A stretch of 64,000 bases of DNA from Shewanella chilikensis (GTDB lineage: Bacteria; Pseudomonadota; Gammaproteobacteria; Enterobacterales; Shewanellaceae): NCBI RefSeq assembly GCF_002836945.1, contig NZ_NIJM01000006.1, forward strand, positions 1-64,000, in the 5' to 3' direction. Every line of letters starts with the position of its first letter. Within the stretch, counting starts at the first letter, position 1. Shown here piece after piece: positions 49,032 to 57,886 of the stretch. The position numbers were made by a program, and so were the translations under genes. The notes beneath the pieces were generated by a model. The model saw nothing but the letters and a program-made list of their open reading frames with translations. It was not told where the DNA came from and did no database searches.

Positions 49032-50171
49032 ATGAGTGAGAAAACCACGGCAGAGCTGGAGAAGTTACGCGGACTGATTGACGGCGTCGACCAAGAGTTA
49101 CTCAAGTTGCTGCGTCAGCGGCTGGATCTGGTGGCCCAGGTCGGCGCGGTCAAACACAACGCCGGCCTGCCCATTTATGCACCGCAGCGGGAGGCCGCCA
49201 TGTTGGCCAAGCGCCGCGTAGAAGCCGAAAGTCTGGGGGTATCGCCGCAGCTGATAGAAGATGTGCTCAGGCGCCTGATGCGGGAATCCTATCTCAACGA
49301 GAAGGATGTGGGTTTCAAGCAGGTGAACCCGGATATCAACAAGGTGGTGATCATTGGCGGTCGTGGCCAGCTGGGCACCCTGTTTGCCCAGATGCTGACA
49401 CTCTCCGGTTATCCAGTACATCTGCTCGATAAAGATGATTGGGATAATGCCGATGCTATCCTTGCCGGAGCCGGTCTGGTATTGGTCACTGTGCCGATTG
49501 CCATTACCTGTGAGCTTATTCGCTCCCGTTTACAAGGCTTGCCCAAGGATTGCATTCTTGCGGATCTGACCTCGATAAAGTCGCAGCCGCTACAAGCCAT
49601 GCTCGAGACCCACTGCGGGCCTGTGGTGGGGCTTCATCCCATGTTTGGCCCGGATGTGGGCAGCCTCGCCAAGCAGGTTGTCGTGGTGTGCCATGGTCGG
49701 CAGAGTGAGGCCTATGCCTGGCTGCTGGAGCAGATAGCTATTTGGGGAGCACGGCTGGTGGAAGCGGATGCCGGCAAGCATGATAAGGCGATGCAACTGG
49801 TGCAGGCGATGCGCCACTTCTCCAGCTTTGTCTATGGCCTGAACTTGTGCCGGGAGCAGGCCGATCTTGATAGTCTGCTGCAGTTCAGCTCGCCGATTTA
49901 CCGGCTGGAGTTGGCCATGGTGGGTCGCTTGTTTGCTCAAAGCCCAGAGCTTTACGCCGATATCATCTTCGCCCAGCAAGAGAGCCTGGGGGCTATTTCC
50001 GACTATCTGAACAACTATGCCGGCGCTTTAGCCATGCTCAAGGCCGGTGACAGAGACGGCTTTGTGCGCCAGTTCCGTGAGGTGGCCGAATGGTTCGGTG
50101 ACTTTGCACCACAGTTTCGCAGCGAGAGCCGCAGCATGCTGCAGTCGGTCAATGATATGAAGAGTCACTGA
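49032..50171 (+). CDS. tyrA: TyrA, chorismate mutase / prephenate dehydrogenase
   Basis: Bifunctional enzyme making 4-hydroxyphenylpyruvate for tyrosine. The 379-residue protein has an AroQ chorismate mutase domain (about 1-90; [26 protein letters not shown]). The dehydrogenase domain follows, with NAD-binding [18 protein letters not shown] (about 99-116), [19 protein letters not shown] and [17 protein letters not shown]. The start at 49032 (MSEKTTAE) fits the family; an ATG at 49011 overlapping the aroF stop, with AGGGTGG upstream, is also possible. Confidence 0.95.
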   Translation: MSEKTTAELEKLRGLIDGVDQELLKLLRQRLDLVAQVGAVKHNAGLPIYAPQREAAMLAKRRVEAESLGVSPQLIEDVLRRLMRESYLNEKDVGFKQVNPDINKVVIIGGRGQLGTLFAQMLTLSGYPVHLLDKDDWDNADAILAGAGLVLVTVPIAITCELIRSRLQGLPKDCILADLTSIKSQPLQAMLETHCGPVVGLHPMFGPDVGSLAKQVVVVCHGRQSEAYAWLLEQIAIWGARLVEADAGKHDKAMQLVQAMRHFSSFVYGLNLCREQADLDSLLQFSSPIYRLELAMVGRLFAQSPELYADIIFAQQESLGAISDYLNNYAGALAMLKAGDRDGFVRQFREVAEWFGDFAPQFRSESRSMLQSVNDMKSH

Positions 50172-50217
50172 TCTCAAGGCGGTCAACTCCGCTGGCAGTG
50201 CAACGCGATTTATCCAA

Positions 50218-50240
50218 GGGAGCCTTTTAGGCTCCTTTTT
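50218..50240 (+). terminator. Terminator after tyrA
   Basis: A GGAGCC/GGCTCC stem with a TTTTA loop is followed by TTTTT. Confidence 0.8.
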
Positions 50241-50362
50241 CATTTGTATCAGTAAGATAGAAGTCAAAAAGCCATTTATTCAGCAATTGCTTAAGGTGAT
50301 CTCCTTCAAGCTTTATGACTCACGTTCTTTCGTCTGAGCGATGAAAGAGTACACTGATTTTA

Positions 50363-50386
50363 AACATGCAAAAATAAAGCATGATT
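50363..50386 (+). promoter_or_regulatory. Possible NsrR-like dyad upstream of hcp
   Basis: Inverted CATGC (50365-50369) and GCATG (50379-50383) in an A/T-rich 24 bp element lie just before the hcp start. The spacing recalls the NsrR site (AAGATGYATTT in inverted pairs), and NsrR represses hcp in E. coli, but several positions differ. Confidence 0.3.
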
Positions 50387-50400
50387 AAAGGAGATATGCC

Positions 50401-52062
50401 GTGTTTTGTATTCAGTGTGAGCAAACCATTCGAACCCCGGCCGGTAATGGCTGCAGCTATGCCCAGGGGATGTGCGGTAAATTGGCCGCGACCTCGGATC
50501 TGCAGGATCTGTTGATTTACATGTTGCAGGGGCTGTCCACCTATGCCGTCAAACTCCGGGAGTTTGAGGTTATCGATCCGCAAGTCGATACCTTTGTGCC
50601 CAAGGCATTTTTCGCCACTCTGACCAATGTCAACTTCGACGATGAGCGGATTACCGAATATGCAAAGGAGGCCGCTCGCTTGCGAGACCAGCTAAAGCAG
50701 CGCTATCTGGAGCTTTGTGAACAAAGGGGCGTGACACCCGAGCCTATGTCCGCCGCGGCGACTCTGCTGCTGGGGGCGTCCAAGGCCGAGCTGTTACAAC
50801 AGGCCAAAGTGGCTGCGCCCAACCGAGGTGATGACCTCAATGAAGATATTCTCGGTCTGCGACTCCTGTGCCTCTACGGCCTGAAAGGGGCGGCTGCCTA
50901 TATGGAACACGCCCGGGTTCTGGATCAGACCAGCAGCGAAGTGGCCGGTCGTTTCCACGAGATCATGGCCTTTCTGGCGACCGACAGCACAGATGCTGAC
51001 AAGCTGTTTGCCACTGCGATGGAGATAGGTCAGCTCAACTATTCTGTGATGGCTATGCTAGATGCCGGTGAAACCGCGGCCTTTGGTCATCCAGAGCCGA
51101 CTCAGGTCAACACCAAGCCGGTGAAGGGCAAGGCAATCTTGGTCTCGGGCCACGATATGAAAGATCTCGAGCTCATCCTGCAACAGACAGAAGGCAAGGG
51201 CATCAATGTCTATACCCATGGTGAGATGTTGCCGGCGCTGGCCTATCCTGAACTGAAGAAATACCCGCATCTGGTGGGGAACTACGGCAGCGCCTGGCAA
51301 AATCAACAGAAGGAATTTGCCAACTTCCCCGGCGCCGTGGTGATGACCTCCAACTGCATTATCGATCCCAATGTCGGTCAGTATGCCGACCGCATCTTTA
51401 CCCGCAGTATCGTTGGTTGGCCGGGCGTGACTCACCTGACCGGCGACGATTTCAGTGCCGTTATCGACAAGGCACTGGCGCTTGAAGGCTTTGCCTATGA
51501 TGAGATCCCCCATATGATCACCATAGGTTTTGCCCGCAACGCTTTGATGAATGCGGCGCCTGCCGTGGTTGAAAACGTCAAGAACGGCAATATCCGCCAC
51601 TTCTTCCTGATTGGCGGCTGTGATGGTGACAAGGCCGAGCGCAGCTACTTCACCGACCTTGCCAAGGCGGCCCCCAAAGACAGCCTGATCCTGACCCTGG
51701 GCTGTGGCAAGTACAAGTTCAACAAGCTCGAATTCGGTGATATCAACGGTATCCCCAGACTGCTGGATATCGGCCAGTGTAACGACGCCTACTCGGCGAT
51801 TCAGCTGGCGCTGGCACTGTCTGAGATATTTGAGTGTGATATCAACGAATTGCCGCTAAGTCTGGTGCTGTCCTGGTTTGAGCAGAAGGCGATAGTGGTC
51901 CTGTTGACCTTGCTGTCACTGGGAGTGAAGAACATACGTACCGGCCCAACTCCGCCGGCTTTCCTGACCGCCAATTTGCTGAAGGTACTGGAAGATAAGT
52001 TCGGCCTGCGCAATGTTGGCACGGTTGAGGAAGACCTGGAGGCGATTCTCGGCGCCGCTTGA
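50401..52062 (+). CDS. hcp: Hcp, hybrid-cluster protein (NO/hydroxylamine reductase)
   Basis: Iron-sulfur-oxygen cluster protein that reduces nitric oxide to nitrous oxide, and hydroxylamine in vitro, protecting against nitrosative stress during anaerobic nitrate or nitrite use. The 553-residue product has the type II N-terminal cluster pattern CX2CX11CX6C (Cys 3, 6, 18, 25). The later cysteines [23 protein letters not shown] and [11 protein letters not shown] ligate the hybrid cluster. GTG start at 50401 with AAAGGAGA upstream. hcr follows. Confidence 0.96.
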   Translation: MFCIQCEQTIRTPAGNGCSYAQGMCGKLAATSDLQDLLIYMLQGLSTYAVKLREFEVIDPQVDTFVPKAFFATLTNVNFDDERITEYAKEAARLRDQLKQRYLELCEQRGVTPEPMSAAATLLLGASKAELLQQAKVAAPNRGDDLNEDILGLRLLCLYGLKGAAAYMEHARVLDQTSSEVAGRFHEIMAFLATDSTDADKLFATAMEIGQLNYSVMAMLDAGETAAFGHPEPTQVNTKPVKGKAILVSGHDMKDLELILQQTEGKGINVYTHGEMLPALAYPELKKYPHLVGNYGSAWQNQQKEFANFPGAVVMTSNCIIDPNVGQYADRIFTRSIVGWPGVTHLTGDDFSAVIDKALALEGFAYDEIPHMITIGFARNALMNAAPAVVENVKNGNIRHFFLIGGCDGDKAERSYFTDLAKAAPKDSLILTLGCGKYKFNKLEFGDINGIPRLLDIGQCNDAYSAIQLALALSEIFECDINELPLSLVLSWFEQKAIVVLLTLLSLGVKNIRTGPTPPAFLTANLLKVLEDKFGLRNVGTVEEDLEAILGAA

Positions 52063-52076
52063 TGCGTATCTCTTGA

Positions 52077-52103
52077 GGCCGGAATGCCTGCGGCATTCCG
52101 GCC
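52077..52103 (+). other. 12 bp perfect hairpin between hcp and hcr
   Basis: Arms GGCCGGAATGCC (52077-52088) and GGCATTCCGGCC (52092-52103) with a TGC loop are followed by a loose pyrimidine run (ATTTCTTTCT). It may attenuate hcr expression or stabilise the hcp message. Confidence 0.7.
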
Positions 52104-52130
52104 ATTTCTTTCTCTGTAGAGGGAGTTTCG

Positions 52131-53228
52131 ATGACACTCAATCCATTACAAGTTTCGCCGGCAATCAGTCAATATCAGGCTGGTCAATGGGTTCCCGGAG
52201 AGCTGCGGCTCATTTGTGTCGCCCGCTGGCAGGAAACCCCGGATGTGGTGAGTTTTCGTTTTAAAGCGGCTCAGCCGCTGTCTTTTCATTTCAAGCCCGG
52301 GCAGTTTGTAGCATTGCAATTGGAGATTGCCGGTGAGGAGTATCGCCGCTGTTATACCATCTCCTCTTCGCCATCTCGGCCCAATTCTTTGATGCTGACC
52401 ATTAAGAGGGTTGAGGGCGGCAAAATTTCCAACTACCTTATCGATAATCTTAAGCCGGGCCACAGCCTAATGGCTTCCGGGCCTTACGGCCAGTTCAACC
52501 TTATCGATATACCGGCCGAGCGCTATCTGTTTTTAAGCGCCGGTTGTGGCATTACGCCGATGTTTTCCATGAGTCGTTTTCTGACCGACAGCTATCTTGA
52601 CAGCGATATCGCTTTTATTCACAGTGCCAGAAGCGAGCAGGATCTCATCTTCCGAGACAGTTTGCGGGCTATGAACAGCCGTCACGATAACTTTAAGCTG
52701 GGCTATCTGCTGGAGCAGGGAGGTGAGACTGCCTCAGTCTCCGGGGAGCTTGCCGAGTGCCCTATGTTACCGGGACGCTTGAGCTTGGCGGCACTGGAAC
52801 AACTGGTGCCGGATTATCGTCAGCGCACCGTGTATGTCTGTGGCCCCGAGGCTTACATGGCGGCCACAGAGCAGATGCTGGCGCAAGCAGATTTCGATAT
52901 GACGCGTTTTCACAAGGAAAGCTTTGCTGAAAATACCTCGGCGCCTGCGGGTGACGGTTTGGCCAATTACCGCTTGAGTGTTGCCGGCCTTGAGCTCAGC
53001 ATCAATGGCGATCAGACCCTGCTTGAAGCGCTGGAGTCTGAAGGTTTGCCCATTATTGCCGCCTGTCGCAGCGGCGTTTGTGGCTCCTGTAAGTGCCGGG
53101 TTGTCTCCGGTGAAGTGGAAAGCAGCAGCCAGCAGACGCTCAGCCAGGATGAGATTGACTCAGGTATGGTGTTGGCGTGCTCCAGCCGGGTGAAGAGTGA
53201 TATTCAACTGGAAACCGGCCCCTTCTAA
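52131..53228 (+). CDS. hcr: Hcr, NADH oxidoreductase for Hcp
   Basis: Flavo-iron-sulfur reductase that passes electrons from NADH to Hcp. The 365 residues contain a ferredoxin-reductase FAD domain (RRCYTISSSPSRPNSLML, about residues 72-90) and an NAD domain (YLFLSAGCGITPMFSMSRF). A C-terminal plant-type [2Fe-2S] domain follows (CRSGVCGSCKCRV with the fourth Cys in LACSSR). An AGGGAG Shine-Dalgarno precedes the ATG. Cotranscription with hcp is likely but modulated by the hairpin between them. Confidence 0.93.
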   Translation: MTLNPLQVSPAISQYQAGQWVPGELRLICVARWQETPDVVSFRFKAAQPLSFHFKPGQFVALQLEIAGEEYRRCYTISSSPSRPNSLMLTIKRVEGGKISNYLIDNLKPGHSLMASGPYGQFNLIDIPAERYLFLSAGCGITPMFSMSRFLTDSYLDSDIAFIHSARSEQDLIFRDSLRAMNSRHDNFKLGYLLEQGGETASVSGELAECPMLPGRLSLAALEQLVPDYRQRTVYVCGPEAYMAATEQMLAQADFDMTRFHKESFAENTSAPAGDGLANYRLSVAGLELSINGDQTLLEALESEGLPIIAACRSGVCGSCKCRVVSGEVESSSQQTLSQDEIDSGMVLACSSRVKSDIQLETGPF

Positions 53229-53327
53229 TTCTGTTTCCGGCATTGCAGAAGTGGCGATCTCACAGTATGGTTAAAGCAGGGCAAAAGCTTTGGGCCCTGC
53301 ATTCCAGATGTTGGCCGGAGACAGACT

Positions 53328-53663
53328 ATGACCAGCTTACCCTCAGAAGCATTTGCCAGTGAAGATCGTAGCATGGGCCATTTTTTATATGCGCTTATGT
53401 GTGCCTTTCCGTTGTTTTTCCTGCCTGTGATCCTGAGCCTGTTGATTAACTTAAGCCAAAGGCAGGTTGCACCTCTGTCGCTGCTGGGCTCTCACTTGCG
53501 CTGGCAAAGGCGCAGTATTATGGGTTTGGCACTGCTACTGGCTATGGGCTACTGGGTCAATCCGCTGTGGCTCAGCCTCAGCTTGTGCGCCCTGGGGGTT
53601 ATCTGGTTCAGTTACCGAATCTTCAAGGGTTGGCTCAGCCTCACAGATGGACAAGCCATGTAG
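53328..53663 (+). CDS. Small membrane protein, unknown
   Basis: A 111-residue protein with three hydrophobic segments (about 17-42, 65-80 and 84-98). The arrangement AFPLFFLPVILSLLINLSQR ... RWQRRSIMGLALLLAMGYWV recalls DUF4870-like membrane proteins, but I do not recognise it firmly. It lies 47 bp before a CPA1-type antiporter and may be cotranscribed. Confidence 0.65.
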   Translation: MTSLPSEAFASEDRSMGHFLYALMCAFPLFFLPVILSLLINLSQRQVAPLSLLGSHLRWQRRSIMGLALLLAMGYWVNPLWLSLSLCALGVIWFSYRIFKGWLSLTDGQAM

Positions 53664-53709
53664 CTCTTGTCTGCTACCAGGGAAGCGGTCAGCCTGATCG
53701 CAAGGAAAT

Positions 53710-55011
53710 ATGACGGACTATCAACTCTTCTGTGTGCTGGCGGCGCTGGCACTGATTATCTCGCTGTTATCCAGCCGTTTTCACTCACTGCAAGAAACCA
53801 TAGCCATCACAGGCCTGGCCATGCTCCTTAGCCTGATTATCCTGGTGGTGGGTAAGTGGTTTGAGCTGGATATCCATATCAAAACCATTTCAGTATTGCA
53901 GAGGCTCGACTTTCAGGCGTTGCTGCTGAACGGTATGTTGGGTTTTCTGCTCTTCGCCGGTGCGCTGCAGATAAGGCTCAAGGTGCTGGCCAGCCAGAAA
54001 TGGGAAATTCTCTGTCTGGCTCTGCTTGGTACTGTGATTTCCACTCTGACGGTGGCGGCGCTTTGCTTCTATTTGATGCCGCTGCTGGGGCTGGCGCTAC
54101 CCTGGAGTTATTGTTTGTTGTTCGGGGCCTTGATATCACCAACCGATCCGATAGCGGTTTTGGCCATCTTAAAAAAACTCGGCGCGCCTGAGGATATTGC
54201 CATTCAGGTTGAGGGGGAGTCGCTGTTCAATGATGGTATTGGCCTGGTGCTGTTTGTTGCTGTCTCGCAGCTGGCTTTTTCCGCCGAGGCTCTGAGCCTG
54301 GCCGATGTCGGCGCGCTGTTTTTCCATGAGGCCGTTGGTGGCATTGCCTATGGCCTGGCGTTGGCTTTTGCGCTGCATCAACTGATGAAACTCACGGATG
54401 AAGAAACCCAGAGACTCTTGATTACCTTGGTGGTGCCTACCGCAGGTTATGTGATGGCAGAAAAACTCTCGGTGTCCGGCCCTCTGGCCATGGTGGCCGC
54501 AGGAATCGTGCTGGGGAATTTCACAGTGCCAAAATGCTTTGGGGTCACGGGGAGAATATTGCTGCAAAGGTTCTGGAGCCTGCTTGAACACTTCTTCAAT
54601 TCGCTCTTGTTCCTGCTATTGGGGCTCCTGTTGCTGTTGACCCATCTGGATATGCAACTCTGGTGGTTTGTGCTGCTGAGTATCCCTGTGGTGTTGTTGG
54701 CAAGATGTGTCAGCGTGTACTTACCTTATCTGGGGTTCCGGCGTATGCGGCAATACAGCCAAGGCGCGGAGGGGATCCTTATCTGGGGCGGGCTCAAGGG
54801 CGGCCTGGCGCTGGCTATGGCCATGAGTCTTCCGGCGGGGATAGTGCTGACCCCCGAGCTGGAGCTCAGGGATCTCTTGCTGGTAATGACCTATGCCGTG
54901 GTGGTCTTTTCTATCATGGTGCAGGGCTCAACGGTTTCCCGTTTGATCCGCCGCAGCCGCGAGGCGGCAGAGGCCGGTAAAGCCGCTGCCGAATCGACTC
55001 AGGCTGTCTGA
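53710..55011 (+). CDS. CPA1-family (NhaP-like) Na+/H+ antiporter
   Basis: A 433-residue inner membrane cation:proton antiporter with about twelve hydrophobic segments. The CPA1 signatures are clear: LLFGALISPTDPIAVLAILKKLGAP (ion-site Asp in the PTDP motif) and QVEGESLFNDGIGLVLF. Whether it carries sodium or potassium cannot be told. Its 3' end overlaps the convergent pheA by 13 bp. Confidence 0.88.
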   Translation: MTDYQLFCVLAALALIISLLSSRFHSLQETIAITGLAMLLSLIILVVGKWFELDIHIKTISVLQRLDFQALLLNGMLGFLLFAGALQIRLKVLASQKWEILCLALLGTVISTLTVAALCFYLMPLLGLALPWSYCLLFGALISPTDPIAVLAILKKLGAPEDIAIQVEGESLFNDGIGLVLFVAVSQLAFSAEALSLADVGALFFHEAVGGIAYGLALAFALHQLMKLTDEETQRLLITLVVPTAGYVMAEKLSVSGPLAMVAAGIVLGNFTVPKCFGVTGRILLQRFWSLLEHFFNSLLFLLLGLLLLLTHLDMQLWWFVLLSIPVVLLARCVSVYLPYLGFRRMRQYSQGAEGILIWGGLKGGLALAMAMSLPAGIVLTPELELRDLLLVMTYAVVVFSIMVQGSTVSRLIRRSREAAEAGKAAAESTQAV

Positions 55012-56954
55012 TACAGCTTGGCGATTAAGCCTGCATGTTGCTGTGGATGACGGACATCGGTTGCGATGATTAAACCATCTACGCCCAACGCCTTGATAGC
55101 CAAGACCTGAGCAGTCAGTGTTTGCTCACTGCTGCTTGGGTTGAGGCACAGACTTGGATTTACCAACAGCGGTAAGTGGCTCTGGGTTTTTAGTTCCACC
55201 AGGGCGGCGAGATCCAACATAAGCTGTTCGGGTTGATTCAATCCACTGACCCCCGCATCACAGAGGATTAACTGCTGATTCCCGCCGGCGAGCAGGGTAT
55301 CTGCGCTGGTCAGCCAATCCTGTTGGCTGGCCATGGGATTACGCTCCAATATCACCGGCAGGTTCTGTCCGCCAAGCGCATTGAGCAGCTCTGTGTTGTA
55401 CATCTGTTTACCGCTGAGCAGCAGCATGTCGGCCGCGGTCTGGGCCAGAGCCAGATCTTCTGCATGCTCCAAGGCAACAATGCTCTGCAGCCCGGCTTGG
55501 TTTAACAGGCTCTGCAACTTGGGCAGTTGCTGTTTGGCATCGGGTTGGCGCGTCAGCGTGCTGAGAACCACGCCCTGAAATCCCGCTTCCCTGAGGGCCT
55601 TGGCGCTTGGGGCAAAGCTGTCTGCATCTATGGGGAGGTTCAGTTGCGCCAAGGCGGCGAACTGGCCTTGCCCCAGTTTGAGCTGGCCGCAACTAATTTC
55701 TGTGCTGACCGGTTTATAGTGACGGGAATGTCTCTGGGGTGACAGTTTGGCGCTGTCCTGCCTGGAACTCTCAGGTTCAATCAGCAGTTGGCTGTGACTC
55801 AGCTGGGTTGGCTCGACCGTCTCACAAGGGTAACAGCCAAGTACTTTGATAAAGCGGGTGAGCCGTTCAAGCTCGGCAAGTGCTTGCTGCATAGCTATGG
55901 ATGCCAGATTGGCATCGACATCCAGATAAAACATCTCTTCCCAAGGCGTGCCCGGGATAGGGCGTGACTCCAGCTTACTCATATTGAGGTTGTGATCTTT
56001 GAGGATCAGCAAGGCTTCCACCAAGGCGCCGGGCTTTTGGCCGGTTGCCATAATCAGAGTAGTCTTGGCCGGCAGTTGCTCCGGCACTTCTATCGCCTTG
56101 CGGGCCACTACGATAAAACGGCTCTGATTGATTTTTTGATTGGCCAGTTCCTGCTCCAGAGCTTCCAATTGGTAGAGGGCGCCGCCTTCACTGGAGCCGA
56201 TAGCAGCCACAGTGTTATCGCCCTGGAGAACTTTTTCCATTGCCTCGGCGCTGCTGGCGCAATATTCCAGATGAAAGTCGGGATGGCGACTCAGGTAGCG
56301 ACTGCATTGACTGATGGGTTGGGGGTGGGCATAGACGGTTTTGATATCGGCAAGCTTGCTTCCCGCTTTGGCCAGCAGACAGTGGCCCACTTCTATAGTG
56401 GTTTCACCCACTATGGCCAGGCTGGTGTGCTGCAACACATCGTAGACTTCGTTGATTGAGCCGGATGAGGTGTTTTCTATCGGCAGAAAACCATAGTCGG
56501 CATGGCCGGATTCGACGGCCTGCACTATATCATCGAAGTTCTGGCAACCCAGATCCTGCATCTCTACCTGACGACGTTGGCAGTAGCGACTGGCGGCCAG
56601 GTAGGAATATGAACCTCTGGCGCCCAAATAGGCGATGCAGTATTGCTGTTTCTGGGTTTCGGGATTGGCTCTGCCCTGGAGGTAGGCCTGTTGGTTCAGC
56701 ACTGAGTCTTCAATAATGGCCTGGTAGAGACTGATGACATAATGGGCATCCAATCCCTGTTCCCGCCCTTGGCGAACCAGCCTTGCCAAGAGTTCTTTCT
56801 CTCTCTGGGTATCACGGATTGGGCGAATGTCCACCTCTTTGCTGCGGGCGACTTCCAGGCTGAGTTGCCGACGTTTGGCCAATAGCGCCAACAGATCCCT
56901 GTCCAGGGTAGTGATGTCATCCCTTATTCGCTCCAGCGACGGTACTTTATTCAT
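54999..56954 (-). CDS. pheA: PheA, chorismate mutase / prephenate dehydratase with C-terminal DAHPS-like extension
   Basis: Bifunctional enzyme making phenylpyruvate for phenylalanine. Domains: AroQ chorismate mutase (about 1-95), prephenate dehydratase (about 105-285; YLGARGSYSYLAA, PIENTSSGSINEVYDVL, SRFIVV) and the ACT phenylalanine-sensing domain with KLESRP. E. coli PheA ends near residue 386, but this protein continues to 651. The extra part (about 400-651) resembles a DAHP synthase/KDO8P synthase barrel: ADMLLLSGKQMYNTELLNALG, LPVILERNPM, LILCDAGVSG, HLPLLVNPSL, GVDGLIIATD. Catalytic signatures appear lost. Expression is controlled by the pheL attenuator. Confidence 0.93.
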   Translation of the reverse strand: MNKVPSLERIRDDITTLDRDLLALLAKRRQLSLEVARSKEVDIRPIRDTQREKELLARLVRQGREQGLDAHYVISLYQAIIEDSVLNQQAYLQGRANPETQKQQYCIAYLGARGSYSYLAASRYCQRRQVEMQDLGCQNFDDIVQAVESGHADYGFLPIENTSSGSINEVYDVLQHTSLAIVGETTIEVGHCLLAKAGSKLADIKTVYAHPQPISQCSRYLSRHPDFHLEYCASSAEAMEKVLQGDNTVAAIGSSEGGALYQLEALEQELANQKINQSRFIVVARKAIEVPEQLPAKTTLIMATGQKPGALVEALLILKDHNLNMSKLESRPIPGTPWEEMFYLDVDANLASIAMQQALAELERLTRFIKVLGCYPCETVEPTQLSHSQLLIEPESSRQDSAKLSPQRHSRHYKPVSTEISCGQLKLGQGQFAALAQLNLPIDADSFAPSAKALREAGFQGVVLSTLTRQPDAKQQLPKLQSLLNQAGLQSIVALEHAEDLALAQTAADMLLLSGKQMYNTELLNALGGQNLPVILERNPMASQQDWLTSADTLLAGGNQQLILCDAGVSGLNQPEQLMLDLAALVELKTQSHLPLLVNPSLCLNPSSSEQTLTAQVLAIKALGVDGLIIATDVRHPQQHAGLIAKLYQTA

Positions 56955-56994
56955 TCAGACCTCTAAACCAGTAATACTCAGTGCATGATACAGA

Positions 56995-57020
56995 CAAAAA
57001 AGCCTCCCGGGTGGGAGGCT
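56995..57020 (-). terminator. Attenuator terminator of pheA
   Basis: A perfect 8 bp stem AGCCTCCC/GGGAGGCT with a 4 nt loop is followed, on minus, by six T residues. It lies between the pheL leader peptide and pheA, where a transcription attenuator is expected. Confidence 0.9.
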
Positions 57021-57048
57021 TGGCAATTTTCATTTTCGTTTTTACACG

Positions 57049-57114
57049 TCAGGGCCGCCTCCGGGAATGAGGTGTAAAAAAGAAAATAAAAAATGAGCGA
57101 TTGAGGTTTTTCAT
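57049..57114 (-). CDS. pheL: PheL, pheA leader peptide
   Basis: A 21-residue leader peptide with five phenylalanines in six codons (FFIFFF, residues 8-13). It ends 29 bp before a terminator hairpin that precedes pheA. Ribosome stalling at these codons when Phe-tRNA is scarce should prevent terminator formation. E. coli PheL has the same kind of Phe run. No Shine-Dalgarno is visible before the ATG. Confidence 0.88.
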   Translation of the reverse strand: MKNLNRSFFIFFFTPHSRRRP

Positions 57115-57121
57115 GACATTT

Positions 57122-57150
57122 AAGCTAAATCTATCCCTTAGAGCTGTCAA
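57122..57150 (-). promoter_or_regulatory. Putative pheL-pheA promoter
   Basis: On minus, an exact TTGACA (57150-57145) is followed after 17 bp by TAGCTT (57127-57122). The start would fall at about 57115, directly at the pheL ATG. Confidence 0.5.
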
Positions 57151-57175
57151 TCAAAAAATCTTTGGGTTCAACAAT

Positions 57176-57198
57176 GAAAAGCGCACCCGAAGGTGCGC
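57176..57198 (-). terminator. Terminator of raiA
   Basis: A GCGCACC/GGTGCGC stem with a TTCG tetraloop (minus strand) is followed by TTTTC. Confidence 0.85.
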
Positions 57199-57220
57199 TG
57201 GTTAGTGGGAGATTGAAATA

Positions 57221-57574
57221 TCAAGCTGCGTAGTCCTCCTTGTAATCGTATTCGAACTCAGGTTCGGTGGCTTCGGGTTCAAAGGCACCACGCTGAGCTG
57301 CGGGTTTGTGGGTCAGGCGATTGAGTTGTTTTTCCAGCTTTTGTCCCATTGCATTTATGGCTGCGTAGAGATTTTCATGTTTCGCCTGGGCAAAAAGTTG
57401 TCCGTTGGCCAGTTTTATTGATGCTTCTATTTTAAAGAGTGGCCCTTCTTTGAGGATGATGACATGGGGATTAATCAGCTGAGTATCGTAACGGTCCAGT
57501 TTGGTAAGGCGGCTCTCAACACGTTCACGGATGGCAGCTGTGACTTCAAATTGCTTGCTGGTGATCTTTAGCAT
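57221..57574 (-). CDS. raiA: RaiA (YfiA), ribosome-associated inhibitor
   Basis: Stationary-phase or cold-induced factor that binds the 30S decoding region and keeps ribosomes inactive as 70S monomers. The 117-residue protein has the HPF/RaiA fold (MLKITSKQFEVTAAIRERVE, then VIILKEGPLFKIEASIKL and ENLYAAINAMGQKLEKQL). An acidic tail (EFEYDYKEDY) is of the RaiA type. Neighbouring pheL-pheA matches the E. coli order. Confidence 0.93.
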   Translation of the reverse strand: MLKITSKQFEVTAAIRERVESRLTKLDRYDTQLINPHVIILKEGPLFKIEASIKLANGQLFAQAKHENLYAAINAMGQKLEKQLNRLTHKPAAQRGAFEPEATEPEFEYDYKEDYAA

Positions 57575-57886
57575 ATTGTCAAACCCTCTGTTGCTTCCTT
57601 GGTTTCAGATTAACAATCCCCAGACTTAAAAATGTGATCTAAATCAATATTTGTGGCGAGTCAGAGAGCGTTTGTCACTTATTTGATCACTTAGACAAGT
57701 TTGGACAATTTTGCCCTGAAAAGTATTGAACCCAGGTTGATAAAGGGCCATATTTGATGAGATCACTGAGTATCAATCCTTTCCAATTGCCTCCTCCCGT
57801 CGCTTTAAATATCATCATGTGTATTATCTATAACTCTTTACCCTTATGCCGTTCGGGCCAAAACGGGTGATAACAGGAAGTACTTT
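57575..57886. other. Divergent control region raiA / cytochrome b
   Basis: 312 bp with no gene; it should hold promoters for both flanking genes. The only candidate operator I see is the dyad at 57634-57647, listed separately. A repeated TCACTTA occurs near 57675-57695. Confidence 0.5.
57634..57647. promoter_or_regulatory. CRP/FNR-like site upstream of raiA
   Basis: GTGATCTAAATCAA matches the FNR/EtrA consensus TTGAT-N4-ATCAA in nine of ten fixed positions, and its left half TGTGATC also fits a CRP half-site. It is 60-73 bp before the raiA start; E. coli raiA is known to respond to CRP. Confidence 0.4.
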
